Under the pieces are notes generated by a model. It was not told where the DNA came from, ran no database searches, and saw nothing but the letters and a program-made list of their open reading frames with translations. Below, piece after piece: positions 42,780 to 55,050 of a stretch of DNA of 64,000 nt (positions are counted from its first letter, which is position 1; the number at the start of each line of letters is the position of its first letter). Both the position numbers and the translations under genes were made by a program. Source of the DNA: Lasiosphaeria ovina. Lineage: Eukaryota > Ascomycota > Sordariomycetes > Sordariales > Lasiosphaeriaceae. The stretch lies in contig JAULSN010000008.1 of assembly GCA_033439765.1 (NCBI GenBank), positions 992,001 to 1,056,000 of the forward strand, written 5' to 3'.

Positions 42780-43570
42780 TTGTCCACTCAAGAAGCCGCT
42801 CACAAGAGCTCAGGTCGAAAGACTACTCAAAACGCCCCTGTCACCGCATAGGCGGGACCTCCCTGAGCCACCAAGGCACCACGGGGAGTTGAGGCATCAC
42901 CCTATGGGGAAACACTCTGAGGCTGCAGAGCGGGCACACCTATAGAGTCATGACGAAACGCGCTCCCGGTTAGAGGTCTCGCAGAAAGGCCTGAAAGGCA
43001 TCAAGGTCCTAGACTGCAGGTGGGTATACGTCTACGAGTTCGATAAACACGGCAGATTCGTCAAGTGCAAGGCCCGGCTAGCTGTCAGGGGAGATCAACA
43101 GCCAAAGAAGCTCGACGAGAGCAACTATGCTGCAACACTGGCCGGGCGCTCATTCCGCACCATGATGGGGGATAGCTACACGCTTCGACCCCGAGCTCCT
43201 TCAGTACGACGCCGTCAATGCCTTGGTGCATGCCTCCCCGGATGAGCATGTTTACATGCGCATTCCACCCGGGTATAAGAAGCCGGGCCAAGCTCTGAAG
43301 CTCAAAACCCGCTTCCAACTTACAGGGGGTAAGGCTCTGCAGTGGTTCCTAGGCCGACATACTACGGTATATGCGGAAAGTCGGCTCGATCATATATGCC
43401 GCCGTGGTCACACGCCCGGACGTGGCATCCGCCGTATCCCGGCTGTCACCACCTTGCCCTGCGATTCGGGGGTGACGATAACTTCAGGGTGGCCGGCCAG
43501 TGACGCTTCCTTCGGGGACAGCTCAGTAGACCGGAAGAGCTCACAGGCATACACATTCCTACGAGTTTGA
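42780..43570 (+). mobile_element. Ty1/copia retrotransposon pol relic
   Basis: Translating across frames gives the pre-RT linker (EPPRHHGELRHHPMG, with a TAG in AHL*SHDE), then the RT fingers VLDCRWVYVYEFDKHGRFVKCKARL and RGDQQ, then YAATLAGRSFRTMM. A frameshift near 43165-43175 leads to FDPELLQYDAVNA and PDEHVYMRIPPGYKKPG. The rest is deleted to short shifted pieces ending near SDASFGD, DRKSSQAYT of the RT-RNaseH connection. These are recognisable copia RVT_2 blocks. The catalytic YVDD part is missing. No LTRs are seen. The piece is dead. Confidence 0.85.
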
Positions 43571-44053
43571 GTAGGTGAACAATCACACGCTCCCAAGACC
43601 TTTACTTGCGATTCAAGAAGGGAAAAAGGAGGCAGCCATTTCAGGTCTAAAAACATGACACAGGAAGAATCCTTGTATTCGTACCTCGGAGTAAATAAAT
43701 ATCCAAAATAGGTACCTTACATAGCTGGACGGATTATATATACTACGATAAAAAATGAAGAAATCGGAAAATAAGCCAGATAAGACAAGAAACCATATAA
43801 AAGCACATAGTGGCAGTGGTAGTAGTGGTACATCGAAACAAACCCCATCTCAAGACAACACTCTACTTTCAAGCACCAAGTCAGTGAGGAAGCTAGGTAG
43901 GTAATTATATCCCGGCAGCAAAAGCAGCCAGGCCAGCAATGAAACAACACCTCACCCAACTCACTTTCTAGGCAGCTTAGTAAGTATCAGCATGAGCAAG
44001 ACGATTAAGAGACAAAAAAAGTACCCACAAGGAACCTTGCGTATGCAACTCCC
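43571..44053. other. Intergenic, AT-rich
   Basis: AT-rich sequence between the copia relic and a weak ORF. No gene, repeat boundary or LTR is recognised. Confidence 0.35.
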
Positions 44054-44317
44054 TTAGACAAGGTACTTATCTGCTCGTAGGGCCGTCAAGGTAGCTCCAT
44101 TCTCGCCGGTTTCTATTCCATACGGCGAGCGATACACAATCCGGAATGTCTCTGAGAATTTGATGATTAGAATCACACAGGCCAGGCCCCAGAATAATAA
44201 GAACACGACAATGATTTCCTCTCTAGCCTCCATCTCACTGGGCGAGACGACCCATTTCGCTCGCTCCGCAAGAACTGTCACTATGAGTGCAAGTAAAAAC
44301 AGGTCACTTGGATCCAA
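44054..44317 (-). CDS. Possible terminal exon of a small membrane protein
   Basis: A minus-strand frame of 87 codons without its own upstream ATG (it opens with TTG). It contains two hydrophobic stretches, LFLLALIVTVLAE and IIVVFLLFWGLACVILIIKF, then FSETFRIVYRSPYGIETGENG. An ATAG acceptor-like site lies inside it. If real, it needs an upstream exon that I cannot place. It may be a remnant. I do not recognise it. Confidence 0.25.
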   Translation of the reverse strand: MDPSDLFLLALIVTVLAERAKWVVSPSEMEAREEIIVVFLLFWGLACVILIIKFSETFRIVYRSPYGIETGENGATLTALRADKYLV

Positions 44318-44751
44318 CGGGCTGGTGGTTGGTTTCCTAACAAGTCCTTACCCTTATCACTTTCCCTCCCTGTGTCCATCGAGTTTTGTTTTGTACTGTC
44401 TCGACAAACTGCATCTTCCCTCCCCAGAGAAGTCATCCACGCCATCTACCTGCCCCGTCCGCTGCCGCATGTACAGTACACCACTGCGGACATACATACT
44501 ACTCCTTACAGGCCACTTACTCGGCCTTTGCTCCGTACAAGAAGCAGCAGAACAGCATCCCTAGACTTAGACTTGGAAAATACAGAAAACAACAAACGTG
44601 TACTTCGTACATGCACAAAGACGCCAAAGCCTCCCATGAGCTAAAAAAGGAGTCATGATTCGTCTCATCGTCAGTTTCATATCTTCTTTCTTCATGGCCT
44701 CCCGCGCTGACGATTCAGCCGTCGCAGCAACAGCGGCAGCGGTGGCGCCTT
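44318..44751. other. Intergenic, 3' side of the AhpC/TSA gene
   Basis: No supported gene. Probably contains the 3' UTR of the minus-strand gene at 44752-46161. Confidence 0.4.
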
Positions 44752-46161
44752 CTAAGCGGCCCCCGTAGCATCCGCCGCGGTGGGCGGCGCAACGCCCCCT
44801 GCCTCGGCCTTCATGGCGCTCATCTGGCTCGCCATGGAGAGGCCGGTGCCCTTGCGCTGCTCGAGGGCGCGCGACCAGCGCTTCTTGTCCTTGATGGGCA
44901 TGCCCTGGCCGTCGAGGCCCAGAATCTCCATGAGCTCAGGGATCTCGGCGTGGTCGCGCGTCGTCTTCATGCGGTGGCACCACGTGACGTGCTTCTGCTC
45001 GCCGACGTCGCCGGCTTCGTTCTTGCCGTCCAGGCTCGTCTCCGACACGCGATGGTGGCCGTTGGCGGTCCCGTTGCTCTTCTCCTTTTCGCTGATGGCG
45101 AAGTCGCCCATCCTCCGCTCCACCTCGTACCACGGCGTCGTGACGGGGCTTTGCACGTCAAAGGGTTCGAACAGGAACTCGCCGCCGATCTGGCGGGCGT
45201 CGCCGGCCTTGGTGGCCAGCCCGCGGCGGATCTGCTTCAGGCCCTGGAATACCGAGTCGATCGACGACTTTATCATGTTCTGCGTCATGTAGGCCGGCCG
45301 AGCCCCCATGGCGAGCGTGCGGATCATGCCCAGCTCCGAGTACAGTTTGCGCGTTGGGTCCGAGTAGATTGGGAACGGGCACTTGGTCTCGTTGGCGTAC
45401 ATCTCGATCAGCCCCGGGTCGCCGCACCCAATCACCGCGATGAAAGTGCTGATGGGCAGGCGCAGCAGCGCTTCGGGCGTGATGGACGCCGACAGCGATC
45501 GGAGGTACTCCTGACAGATCTAGCGTAACAGAAAGACTGGGTAAGCACTCTCACTGCTACACTACCAATCTCAAACGAGGAGCCACCAAGATTGTAGGGT
45601 TAGATCTCGCAGACTTACTCCGCAAAAGAAGTGCCGCACAAAGATGATCAGCACTCTCCGCGCCGTGTGCTTCCCCGCGTATAGACTTTTGAAGGTATGC
45701 GACTTGCCATCGCGGTCGAGCACTACGTAGTTCTCGATCTTGGCCAGGGTCTCGGCGCTGGGCAGCTCGTTGTTGCTGTCCACGGCGCCCTGGAAATCGA
45801 GAGGGTTGACGCCATCGTGGTCGTCGTGAGTTCCATCAAAGACAGTCGAAGAGGTGGCAGCAGCTGCGGCTGCGACAGCAGGAGCCCCGTCTGCCGACGG
45901 CGATGTTGCGCTGCTGTTAGGCAGAGGTGCAGGTTTGCTCTCGTCCGCCTCGGCAGCAGCATCGGGGACGGGTGCCGGCTCGAGCTTGGCGGTCGCATCA
46001 GAGTCGCCTTGGCGTGAGGCGATTGCATCTGGGGTCAGATCGGATTCTGGTGACAGTGGGGCTTGTTGAGAGGCTGGTATTTCGACGGCGGCCGGTGCTG
46101 CGTAAACTGCCGCTGGAGCTGCGGCGCTCGTAGTGGCGGGCGGATCCGAGGATGCAGCCAT
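44752..46161 (-). CDS. AhpC/TSA-type (peroxiredoxin-like) thioredoxin-fold protein
   Basis: Exons 46161-45619 and 45519-44752 give 436 aa. The intron 45520-45618 (GTAAGT donor, TAG acceptor) divides the redox motif: FVRHFFCG before it, ICQEYLRSL after it, giving a CGIC pair at Cys180 and Cys183. Family memory: this is the AhpC/TSA antioxidant-enzyme domain (PRXL2/AAED1-like), a thioredoxin fold with proposed antioxidant activity. Other blocks are YVVLDRDGKSHTFKSLY, FIAVIGCGDPGLIEMYANETKCPFPIYSDPTRKLYSELGM and QIGGEFLFEP. The first 110 residues are Ala/Pro/Ser-rich and disordered. A late segment WCHRMKTTRDHAEIPELMEILGL is probably also conserved. No signal peptide is seen. Confidence 0.88.
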
Positions 46162-47915
46162 GGCTGATGGATGCGCGACCCTCCTAGTTAATATCGAGGC
46201 AATTTACTCCGTACTTGGAAGTATAAAGTGCGGATAAGCTAAGGTTGGAGGTCTGGATATAGTGTTTTGGGGTGGAGGGGTTGATCTGAATTCCGAATGA
46301 GCCTTAGCAACCGCGGTCGAGAAAGCCAGGCGGGAACTTGGAAGACGGGAAGCGGTATGTAGAGTACCTAGGGTATGGGCAGCAGCTTTGGGTTGCAGGG
46401 CAGCTACTACTAATCACTGCCCGAGCTGAGCTGATGCATGGAGGCAAACAGGTGAGGTCACGTCACAGGGGGGTGGAGGGGAAGTCCAACGCGGCGGAAG
46501 GCACGAAGGAGATGTTGCGGTTGTCGTCTCAGGTTGGCACAAAGGCCCGGTGCCTAGAAAGCGCAGTGAGCGGCAAGCCGAGTGCGAAATCCCGGAAAAC
46601 CCAAAGTTGTAAAAGATGAGGCTATCTTATTATATTGCGTACGGACGGTTACAAATAGAATAAGAACAACGTCGGCTTCAGACAAGAGCCAAACTCACCT
46701 CGCCTCACCCCACACGCCTTTAAATGATTACAGAGGTTCCCCCCATCCAAAGTCCAGGAGGCACTAATGGGTTTCGGAGCACAGCCCGTCAGCCCGCTAC
46801 CGCCGGCGCCTCCCAGGACAAGGGTTCTTGGGAATGATTGGGAATGAACCAACGAACCTCAGCAACGGTCCTGGGCCAGAGCGCCAAGTCAGAATCGCTC
46901 GACCTCCGGATAAGGCAGTCAAGATAAGGTACCTAACGTAGGAAGTCAATCCTTCTGGCTTGAGCTTCTGGATTTTTTAGCAAGCGCCTTGAAAGTGCCA
47001 TCCGACGGCTGTTTCATCCTCGTGTGAACCCAACAATAAGCTCCGCCAAGCCATCGCGGGACAGTGACCTGATCCCCCTTGGGCGCAAGCGGCCTAAGTG
47101 GTCTATGTCAACCGTAGCATGCATTTCCAAGACCGCCGACTAGAGAAAGTCTTTACTATAATTTTCTGAACGAATGAGTGCTGTCTCTTAATATCTGTCC
47201 ACCGTCTTCGCTTATATCAATTTGTTTAAAACAACTACCTAAAAGAACGAGTGGCTTTGAAGGTAGCTGTAAATCACGAGAGCCCTGAGCTGAGACACTC
47301 TGGACATCTCGATCCAAGAAGGTAAACACAGAAGGCCGAGCCCAAACGAGTGGCCTCTCTAGCCCTGCACGCTCTTCATAACCCATCCGCGGAAAAAGCT
47401 GATCTCCGAACCCTTTGGGGCACAGAGTACTTGCTTTTGTTCCTCTTCGGAAAGCGTCAACCACCTCGTCGCTGGATAGCCCTCTCTTCTCTTCTCCATA
47501 CGCTCTTTCACCAATTCCCTCCATATCACATCCCAACGTTTAACAAAACATCCTAATGATTCTCGAGGACACTGGCGTGCCAACACTCCGGTCCAACGGA
47601 CACAGATGAGTGCTACATTTGCCCAAGGACGACAGGCAACATGGGGACAGACCACACATTGTACCGACAATTGTCTGGATACCTCCAGCCAGCACGCTGT
47701 CTGCTGGACGGTTGGTCCTTCTGGAGAGAAACCTCCCATGCTCATCCAATGCTTGGACGTCTGGGGCGGTTGTCGCGGTCCGAGAGCGGATGCTCGACCG
47801 AGTCCTCGAGAGCCGACGCAAACAGGCTGGCCATCTATGAGCCTGATGCCGTTGCTGCTTCGTCGTTTGTTTCGCAGAGAAATCAAGCCAACCAACAATG
47901 CTGTAGTCTAGTTGC
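46162..47915. other. Intergenic between the AhpC/TSA promoter and the UPF1 3' end
   Basis: About 1.75 kb. The left part is the promoter side of the AhpC/TSA gene. Minus-strand frames at 47359-47898 and 47156-47536 are open and overlap in different frames. The first contains RWDVIWRELVKERMEKRREGYPATRW, which looks protein-like, but no start or partner exon is evident. I leave it unassigned. Confidence 0.35.
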
Positions 47916-50900
47916 TCAGTCGAACCCGGATCCGATTTGGCTTGCGAAAGCCGTGCTGACGCTCTTCTCGTCGTCGTCAAACCGCCGTCCATACCCGTTG
48001 CCCACGCCCACACGTCCGCCACTCTCGACGTATTGCTTAAGACGGTCGCTCTGGCTGTAAGAAGTAGGGCGAGACGAGCCAATCGCCTCACTCAGGCCCG
48101 CGCCTAGACTGGCACCACCTTGACCGACGCCTTTGCCGCCAATCACGCTGGCGCTTGCATCTGTGAACTCGCTGTTGGCCACGCTTTCGCCGGCAATGCT
48201 CTCCGTCGCGCGACTACGGCTCTTTGCGCCAGGACGACCAGTTGGAACGGCGCCGGGGAGGCCGGGCCACTGCTCGGGATGGAAGTTGGAAAACATCTGG
48301 GGATACGCCGAGCTGAGCCCAGCGCCACCCGACGCAGAGCTGTGGATCGAAGAAACATCGTCGGGAATGTACGACGAGACCATCGACCCTGTCTCGTAGT
48401 CTCGAGTCGAGCCGTTCAAGCCCGCGCCATAGCGGCCGTTTGGATAGCCGGTCGCTCCATGCTGGCTTTGCTGGGAGCGCTGGGGACGCAGGCTCATCTT
48501 TGGCCTGCCGAACTGTAGAAGCGAGGCCTGGAGGTTCGTAAGAGGTCCTTCAACAAGACAATTCCTATCCTTAAAGTGGACCAGCAGGTGGTGCCAGAGC
48601 TCGTGTTTCGACAAAACCTTGGGATTTCCAATGATGACCAGCCCGTACTTGGCACGGGTCAGCGCAACATTAAGTCGGCGTGGGTCGGACAGGAAACCGA
48701 TGCCTTGGTTGTCGTTGGAGCGAACGCAAGAGAGAACGATGAAGTCCTTCTCTCGGCCTTGGAAGGCATCGACGGAAGCCACCTCAACCTCCTTGTAGCT
48801 CTCCTTTTTGAATGTGCCTGTGTTTTGCATGGTGCTGACAATGTAGCTGCGTTGACCTTCGTACGGGGTGATGACACCGATATCGGCAGGCTTGACGCCC
48901 GCTTTGAAGAACCGGCTCACGATCTTCTCTACGTTGGAGGCTTCAGTGCGGTTGAGGTAAGAGGTTCCCGATGCCGAGATTTCTTCGTTGCCCAAATTCG
49001 ACCAGAACATCATTGGCGTCTCGGCCACGGGCCAGGGGAAGTCAACATCCTTGCGAAGTCTCTCACTGATAGTGACGCCGTTCTGTAGAGATCCCTCGTA
49101 GAACATGTTCGAGGGGAACTCGGAAAGACAGGGGTGCATGCGGTACTGGATCTTCAGCCGGATGGGCACGAAGTTCAGCTTCACCAATCTCTCAAAGAGC
49201 GATTGGTTCAGACCAGCCTTGGCGGCCTTCTTGTTCATGATGACAGGACCAAGCTGCTTGTGATCTCCGACCAGCACTACCTGCTTGCATCCGAGAACCA
49301 GAGGAATCATACACTCGGGCTCGGCAGACTGCGTCGACTCGTCGATCAAGACGTTGCGGAACTTCATTTTTGAAAGTCTGGGGTCACCAGCGCCCACACA
49401 GGTGCAGCATACCACATCGGCGTTGCTGAGAATCTCACGCTCGGCAGCACGAGTCAGCTGCTTGAACTTTTTCTCATCCTGGGACGACAGCTCGCCCTGG
49501 TCGCTCTTGAGCTTCATGTAGCCTGCGAGCTCGGTGTTAGTGTCGTTCATGCGCACCTGCTCGTGCAGTGCCAGGAAGCCAACGGACGACTCGACATCCT
49601 CGCGTGACTTGGCAGTCAGGCGAACAACCTTTAGGCCAGTCCGATGAATTCGCTCGCATAGCTGGTCGACGGCGACGTTGGACGGCGCGCAAACAAGAAC
49701 TTGACTATTGTTCATCTTGGCCAGATGGTAAATAATGGTGGCCGAAGTAACCGTCTTTCCTGTTCCCGGAGGTCCTTGGATTAGACTGAGAGGGGTCGAC
49801 AAGACTGTCTTGATGGCCGTGATCTGGCTGTGGTTCAGCTCTGGCAGGCCCGGAACATGAAACTTCTTAGGCATCTGCGTCTTCATGGGAGCCACAGCAA
49901 CCTCGTGGCCAAGCAGCTTGTGGAAGATGTATCCCGAGACGCTCAGCTCGTCAACGGCAAACGTCTTCATAGCGAACTGCATTCGGTCGTAAGACGTGGC
50001 CTTCCAGACGTAGTCTGCCGAGAAGTTGTGGGTGCATTCCGTCGGCACAGACTTATCGTTAGCCGACTTTCGCAACTCGAGCGTGACGTCGTCCGACTGG
50101 TTGTTCGGGATCTTGATGACATAGCCAACACCTTCCCAAGGGGGGCGAAGTTCCCCCTTGTACTTGAGCCGCATTTCATCGCCGACAGCCAACTTTACAT
50201 CGCCCGACTCGATCTTGGGGAGGACAAAGCTGGCCAAGTGCTTGTTGTTGAGTCCCATATCCCATTTGACCTGCAGCCCGTCTTCAGACTGCGCTTCCTT
50301 GAGCTTCTTATCATAGTCGGACTCCATCTTGACGAGGGGGCCGAATATGTTCTGGTAGTGGTATGGGTCGTCGTACTTCAGGAGGACGGGGTGCGGATCG
50401 TCGTCGACGCCAGTGCCGTTCTCGAGATCGGCAATGGTGGCACCGGGGGCCTCCTTCCACATCTCTTCAAGCTTCGCAATCATGGGAGGGGTCAAATGTC
50501 GCGCCCGCAGCTGTTCGGCATCGGTCGGGGGCTGGACAAGCCAGGGAAGGAATGAACGATCTTCGATAAGAGGCTGCCATCTCGAAATATCCCAGCTCAT
50601 GTCTTTGGTCGAGGTATTAGCAGCGCAAGGCTGGCGGCAGAGAAGCACAACTACGGTATCGGACTTGGCGGGAATGAATCCAAGAATGAAGACGTTTTTG
50701 GTACCGCAGTTGTAGCATTCTAGGACCGTGTCGCCAAGAGCCGATTGTGGATGAAGCTGGACCTCCTTGTGACGCGCTCGGACAAGGTGATTGACGATAT
50801 GAGAGGAAATGGAATTGCCGCGGGCACTGCAAAACCATTTGCTGCATGCGAGACACTTCACGACACTAGCCGGAGTATGGATGCCGCAGTACCTGGAAAG

Positions 50901-51260
50901 CAAAGTTAGTTGGGCAGCGCAGCGGCTGTGAGGGGGACCCAAGACTTACGCGCAGGCGTGGGCGGGCAGCTCCTTCTCCTCCTCAGGAGCGCTCAGCTTC
51001 ATGCCCTTGAGGCCGTCGACGGGCACGCTCGCCAAGCTCTCCTCATCGTCGTCATCGAAAACCTCGGTCTCGTTGTCATCGTCATCGTGGCGTCGTCGAG
51101 CGTTGCCCAGAGCTCCGCGGGGGCCGCGACCCCCGTAGACCCCATACAGCAGGTTCTCGTCCGGATCGATGTTAGAGAGTTCGTCAGCGCCGCCGGCCTT
51201 AATGGCGGCAGCAGAGTCAGAAACGAGGTGGTTTCCGAGGTGGGTGAAAGCGCCCTCCAT
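47916..51260 (-). CDS. UPF1: Regulator of nonsense transcripts 1, ATP-dependent RNA helicase UPF1
   Basis: The central SF1 helicase of nonsense-mediated mRNA decay. Exons 51260-50950 and 50892-47916 give 1095 aa; the 57-nt intron has GTAAGT, an AACTAAC branch and CAG. The acidic N-terminus contains [16 protein letters not shown]. The Cys/His-rich UPF2-binding module begins at Cys103/Cys106 (CAYCGIH) and runs through [23 protein letters not shown] and [10 protein letters not shown]. The helicase core shows GPPGTGKT at 477-484, [46 protein letters not shown] and NVALTRAK. The C-terminal tail is Ser/Gly-rich, with SQ sites that may be phosphorylated. It is divergent from IMP4. Sequence and length are as expected. 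Confidence 0.97.
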
Positions 51261-52006
51261 AGTGGGCAGAGAGCGGGTAAGTGGCGTCGTAGACTAGACT
51301 GGAGGGAGCGCGCAAGACGGGTCAGCAACGATGGCGGCAAATGCTGTCCTAGATCTGGGTATGGCCGCGCACGGCTGAGAGAAAAGGAGCTCTGCAGGGC
51401 AGGGCAGCAAGCAGACATGAAAGAGGCAGGACGGAGAAGGGGGGCGTACCGGTTCGGCTGGGACAGGCCGAGACTCGCAGTCGGTTGGCACGCCTTTTGG
51501 GCGGTGGAGTAATTCAATGTCTGAGCCGGGTGCGGCTTTCGTTTTGGTGGAGGGGAACCTGGAAACGAGGGAGAATTGAAGGGATTGCGTGTGGTTGAAG
51601 GTCACATCATCGCTGGACTGAAGTTTGCAGGAGCTGCAGCTTTGCAGGCTGAGTTCGGCTTCGCGGAATGTTGTAATCTTGTAAGTTGCTTGCCTGAGTT
51701 TATCGTTGCGTGGGTTGCGATTTTTTGGCGGGCATTGTAATGTGGAATTGGACCTCAACCAGAACCTTGAGCCGCTACGGCTACCAAAATGGGAAAGTGG
51801 CGGAGGAGGAGGCTGCAGAATCCCAAAGAACTGGTCCGTGCACTACAACTTTTTCTTTACTTTTTTTGTTCTGCTTGCGAGCCCCTCCACGAACGCCGTC
51901 AGCCTTGCATGTCGTCGGAGGTTTTGCACATCCTTCTCCCGACAATCGTAGTCTCTCCCCGTTTTCAAGATTTGCGCCTCAACCCGCAATTTGAAGAAGC
52001 CCAAAA
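51261..52006. promoter_or_regulatory. Shared divergent promoter of UPF1 and IMP4
   Basis: 746 bases between the two starts, with no gene inside. Both RNA-metabolism genes must be transcribed from it. I recognise no specific factor site. Confidence 0.5.
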
Positions 52007-53273
52007 ATGATTGTAAGTGGCTCTCGAGCTCTGTTAAATCACCCACTTAATGCCCGCTAACCATCAACGCAGCGGAAACAAGCAAGACAGCGGAGAGACT
52101 ACCTCTACCGCCGGGCGGTTCTCCTGCGCGATGCCGAAGTCAGCGAGAAGCGGGCGCAACTGAGGTCTAGTCTGGCCTCGGGAAAGCCATTGGCCCCAGA
52201 AATTGCAAACGACAAACAGCTGCGGAAAGACTACGATTACGATGTATCCCGCGACATGAACCCCGATGAAACGATCGACATCGATGACGAATACTCAGAG
52301 CTCTCTGGTGTAATAGGTACGCCGTCCCCTACAGCCCGGACCGCAGGCAGTGGAGTATCCAGGAAGGAAGATGCGCCATGGCATTTTTGGAGAGACCGAC
52401 TGAAACGGAGCCCCGTCTCTACGGTTGTTATTGTCCATTTGCTGACTGTGTCGAAAGATCCGCGCGTGCTGGTCACAACATCACGCGATCCTAGTTCGAG
52501 GTTACAGTCGTTTTCCAAGGAGATAAGACTTTTGTTCCCAACTGCAATTCGCCTTAATCGCGGCAACCTCGTGCTCCCAGATCTCGTTAAGTCTGCTCAG
52601 AGCGAGGGCCTCACGGACGTCATTCTTCTGCACGAGCATCGGTATGTTATTCAACGGCTTGTTCAATCCCGACTTGTTGGACGAAGCGAACCAGCCACTG
52701 TCGTTTCTGGCTTTCCGTATTGAAGGTCATTCACTAACCGGAACCAGAGGAACACCCACTGCAATCACTATCAGGTACGCATGTCGATTGAAGTATCATC
52801 CAGTGCACTGTTTAGTCTGCCTTTCATGCTGATGCTCAAGCAGCCATCTTCCTCACGGACCTACACTTATGGCGTCTTTGCACAACGTAGTTCTGAGGGC
52901 CGACATACCACGTTCTATCAAGGGGACAGTCAGCGAGAGCTATCCACATCTGATACTCGAGAATTTCAACACACAACTGGGACGCCGACTAGCGAAAATC
53001 CTGAAGCATCTTTTCCCACCCCGAGATGCTACTGTCAGCAAGATTGAAGGCAACCGTGTCATCACTTTTGTGAATCAAGATGACTGCATAGAAGTGCGCC
53101 ACCACGTCTATGTCCGGACGAGTTACGACTCAGTGGAGCTGAGTGAGGTTGGACCCCGGTTCACCATGCGACCTTTCTCCATCGCCATGGGTACTCTTGA
53201 GCAAAAGGACGCCGATTCCGAGTGGCATTTGAACCAATATACGCGCACAAGCCGAAAAAAGAATTTCTTTTAA
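52007..53273 (+). CDS. IMP4: U3 snoRNP protein IMP4, Brix domain
   Basis: Part of the SSU processome that cleaves pre-18S rRNA. Five exons: 52007-52012, 52073-52316, 52458-52641, 52748-52774 and 52844-53273, giving 296 aa, the normal length. The first exon codes only Met-Ile and is joined to RKQARQRRDYLYRRA. Introns have GTAAGT/GTACGC/GTATGT/GTACGC donors and clear branches (GCTAAC, GCTGAC, ACTAAC). Exon 4 has only 27 nt (GTPTAITI). The Brix domain runs from DPRVLVTTSRDPSSRLQSF through [63 protein letters not shown] and DCIEVRHHVY to LSEVGPRFTMRPFSI. Intron 2 (141 nt) remains open if retained. Confidence 0.95.
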
Positions 53274-55050
53274 GAGCCAATCGGCGGCGCGCAGGGTAAT
53301 AAAAGGGGGATGTATTCTTGGAATGTTTCTTGGCAACCACGGGTTGCAGAACGACTGCAGGCCAACTAGAGAGAATGACGGAGCTTAACTGTGATATGGG
53401 GCCGACCTAGGGGCCAGGCCCAGGACAAGTTGTTATCATTCTTTCACTCTAGGCTTTCTCTCTCGAACTTGATCAGTCAAGTAAAGAGCTGCCGAGAGGC
53501 GGTACGACTCTGGCCCCGTCGTGGGATTCGGGAGGATGTAGTGGCCAGTATGCATTATGGCATCAAAAGCAGCTCCGTTTCCTGGAGCAATCCGGGGGGG
53601 TAGAATCCAACTTTGGGATTTGAGGGCTAGTCAGGCGTTATTTATACCTGGATGAGATATGATGCGAATTCGAGTGCCGGATTCGGTGCTCTCCACGGAA
53701 TCGGATTCGAGCCAGACATGTGTCAGGCAGACAATGCAACCCTTCCGGATGTCGTGTCGGCAATACTTGACAGAGGCTAAAATGATTTATTCTCTCCATA
53801 TACATTGTTCCTGATCCGTTTGAACTGCAACACCCCCGCTGCCTCTTACCTTACCTGGAGGTTGGACCCGATTCTGATTCAAGCGGGCCAAGCTAGCAGC
53901 CCAACAGTTCACATAATACGCCTCAAATTCGTCCAGGTAATAAGGCGTTGTTGGGTGGGTGGAATTGCCGCCACGCCGCACCCAGCAAGCAGCCTCGGGG
54001 CGTACTCGGCAGTGAAGGCTTGCGCGAGAAGGTGGCAGCTCTCCCCGCCGGTTCAGCCTCCCCGCTCGTGCATCATCGCGCAGTGGTCAGGTAAGGTTGC
54101 AGAACGGTCCGAGAGAAGAAGTGAGCGGACGTCTGGATATCCGGCAGCGGTCGCACAGCCACACATGGTACGTAACCGGGGGGCAAACAGGGCCTGATAC
54201 GACGTAGAACAAGGGCGAAGAGCAATACCATCAAGCAAACCCGTGATCATCAAGAATGCCGTGTGCTCCGTAACGCAAAATTCTCCCGCGGTTTGGTAAG
54301 TACCAACAGAGACATACCCTTGCCTGAGTTACTGAGCTGTGCCTGGTTGGTGAGGAACGCTTGTTGCTTATTTTGGGCTGGACCTCTGGCCAACGTGCCG
54401 CCAGCTCGCGCCGCTGAAGGTCCAGCTCTGTTGGGCTTGGGATCCGTCCTCCTCCGCGGACTGAACGCCGCCTCAAAACGGACGTACTTCAAAGGCAGAA
54501 AATAAGTGAAATGAGAACCGGGCTGCCATGTTTGAGGCCCCGCGTTTTCCTTCCTGATTTGTGATTGCCCGCCCCTGGTCAACGTTGTGGCAGACTGCCA
54601 TTCCATTCGCCAATAATCTCAGGCGCTGGGTGAGTTGGCAGCTTGAAAACATAAATTCTTCAAGAAACTGCTCCGGGCGCTGCGGTACGTATGCCGCCTG
54701 CAGTTCGGGGGTTCGGATGATCAGTCTAGCTTGGCGGATGAAAGCAACCTAACCTTAGGGGAAATTTGCGGGCCTCGAGCGACTACCCACTAAGGAAATC
54801 GCGACGCTAGCCCCGCAGTAAATTCGACACCACCCTAAATCAGGTCAAGAACAGGCGTCCATCCAGTGTGCTTGCAATCTCCCGCCTCCAATCGCCGCCC
54901 GCCGCCCTGCCGCAGCGTGTCAACGAAAAAAAGCTACAACGGTCACGAAACCGACCAAGTTGTCCCACAACCAGCAATCGACGACATCGCAGAAAAACAC
55001 CCATCAATTGACGGCCGAACCGAGCGACCGAAGCAGCACTTCTAGCAGAC
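53274..55050. other. Intergenic between IMP4 and the syntaxin gene
   Basis: About 1.8 kb. No gene is recognised; short ORFs have no motif. The last 200 bases are a pyrimidine/A-rich leader of the syntaxin gene. Confidence 0.45.

Noticed and set aside
49830..50555. 241-codon plus-strand ORF
   Set aside because: Antisense to the UPF1 helicase core.
53695..53725. Second T-loop-like sequence (GGATTCGAGCC)
   Set aside because: No cloverleaf can be built around it.
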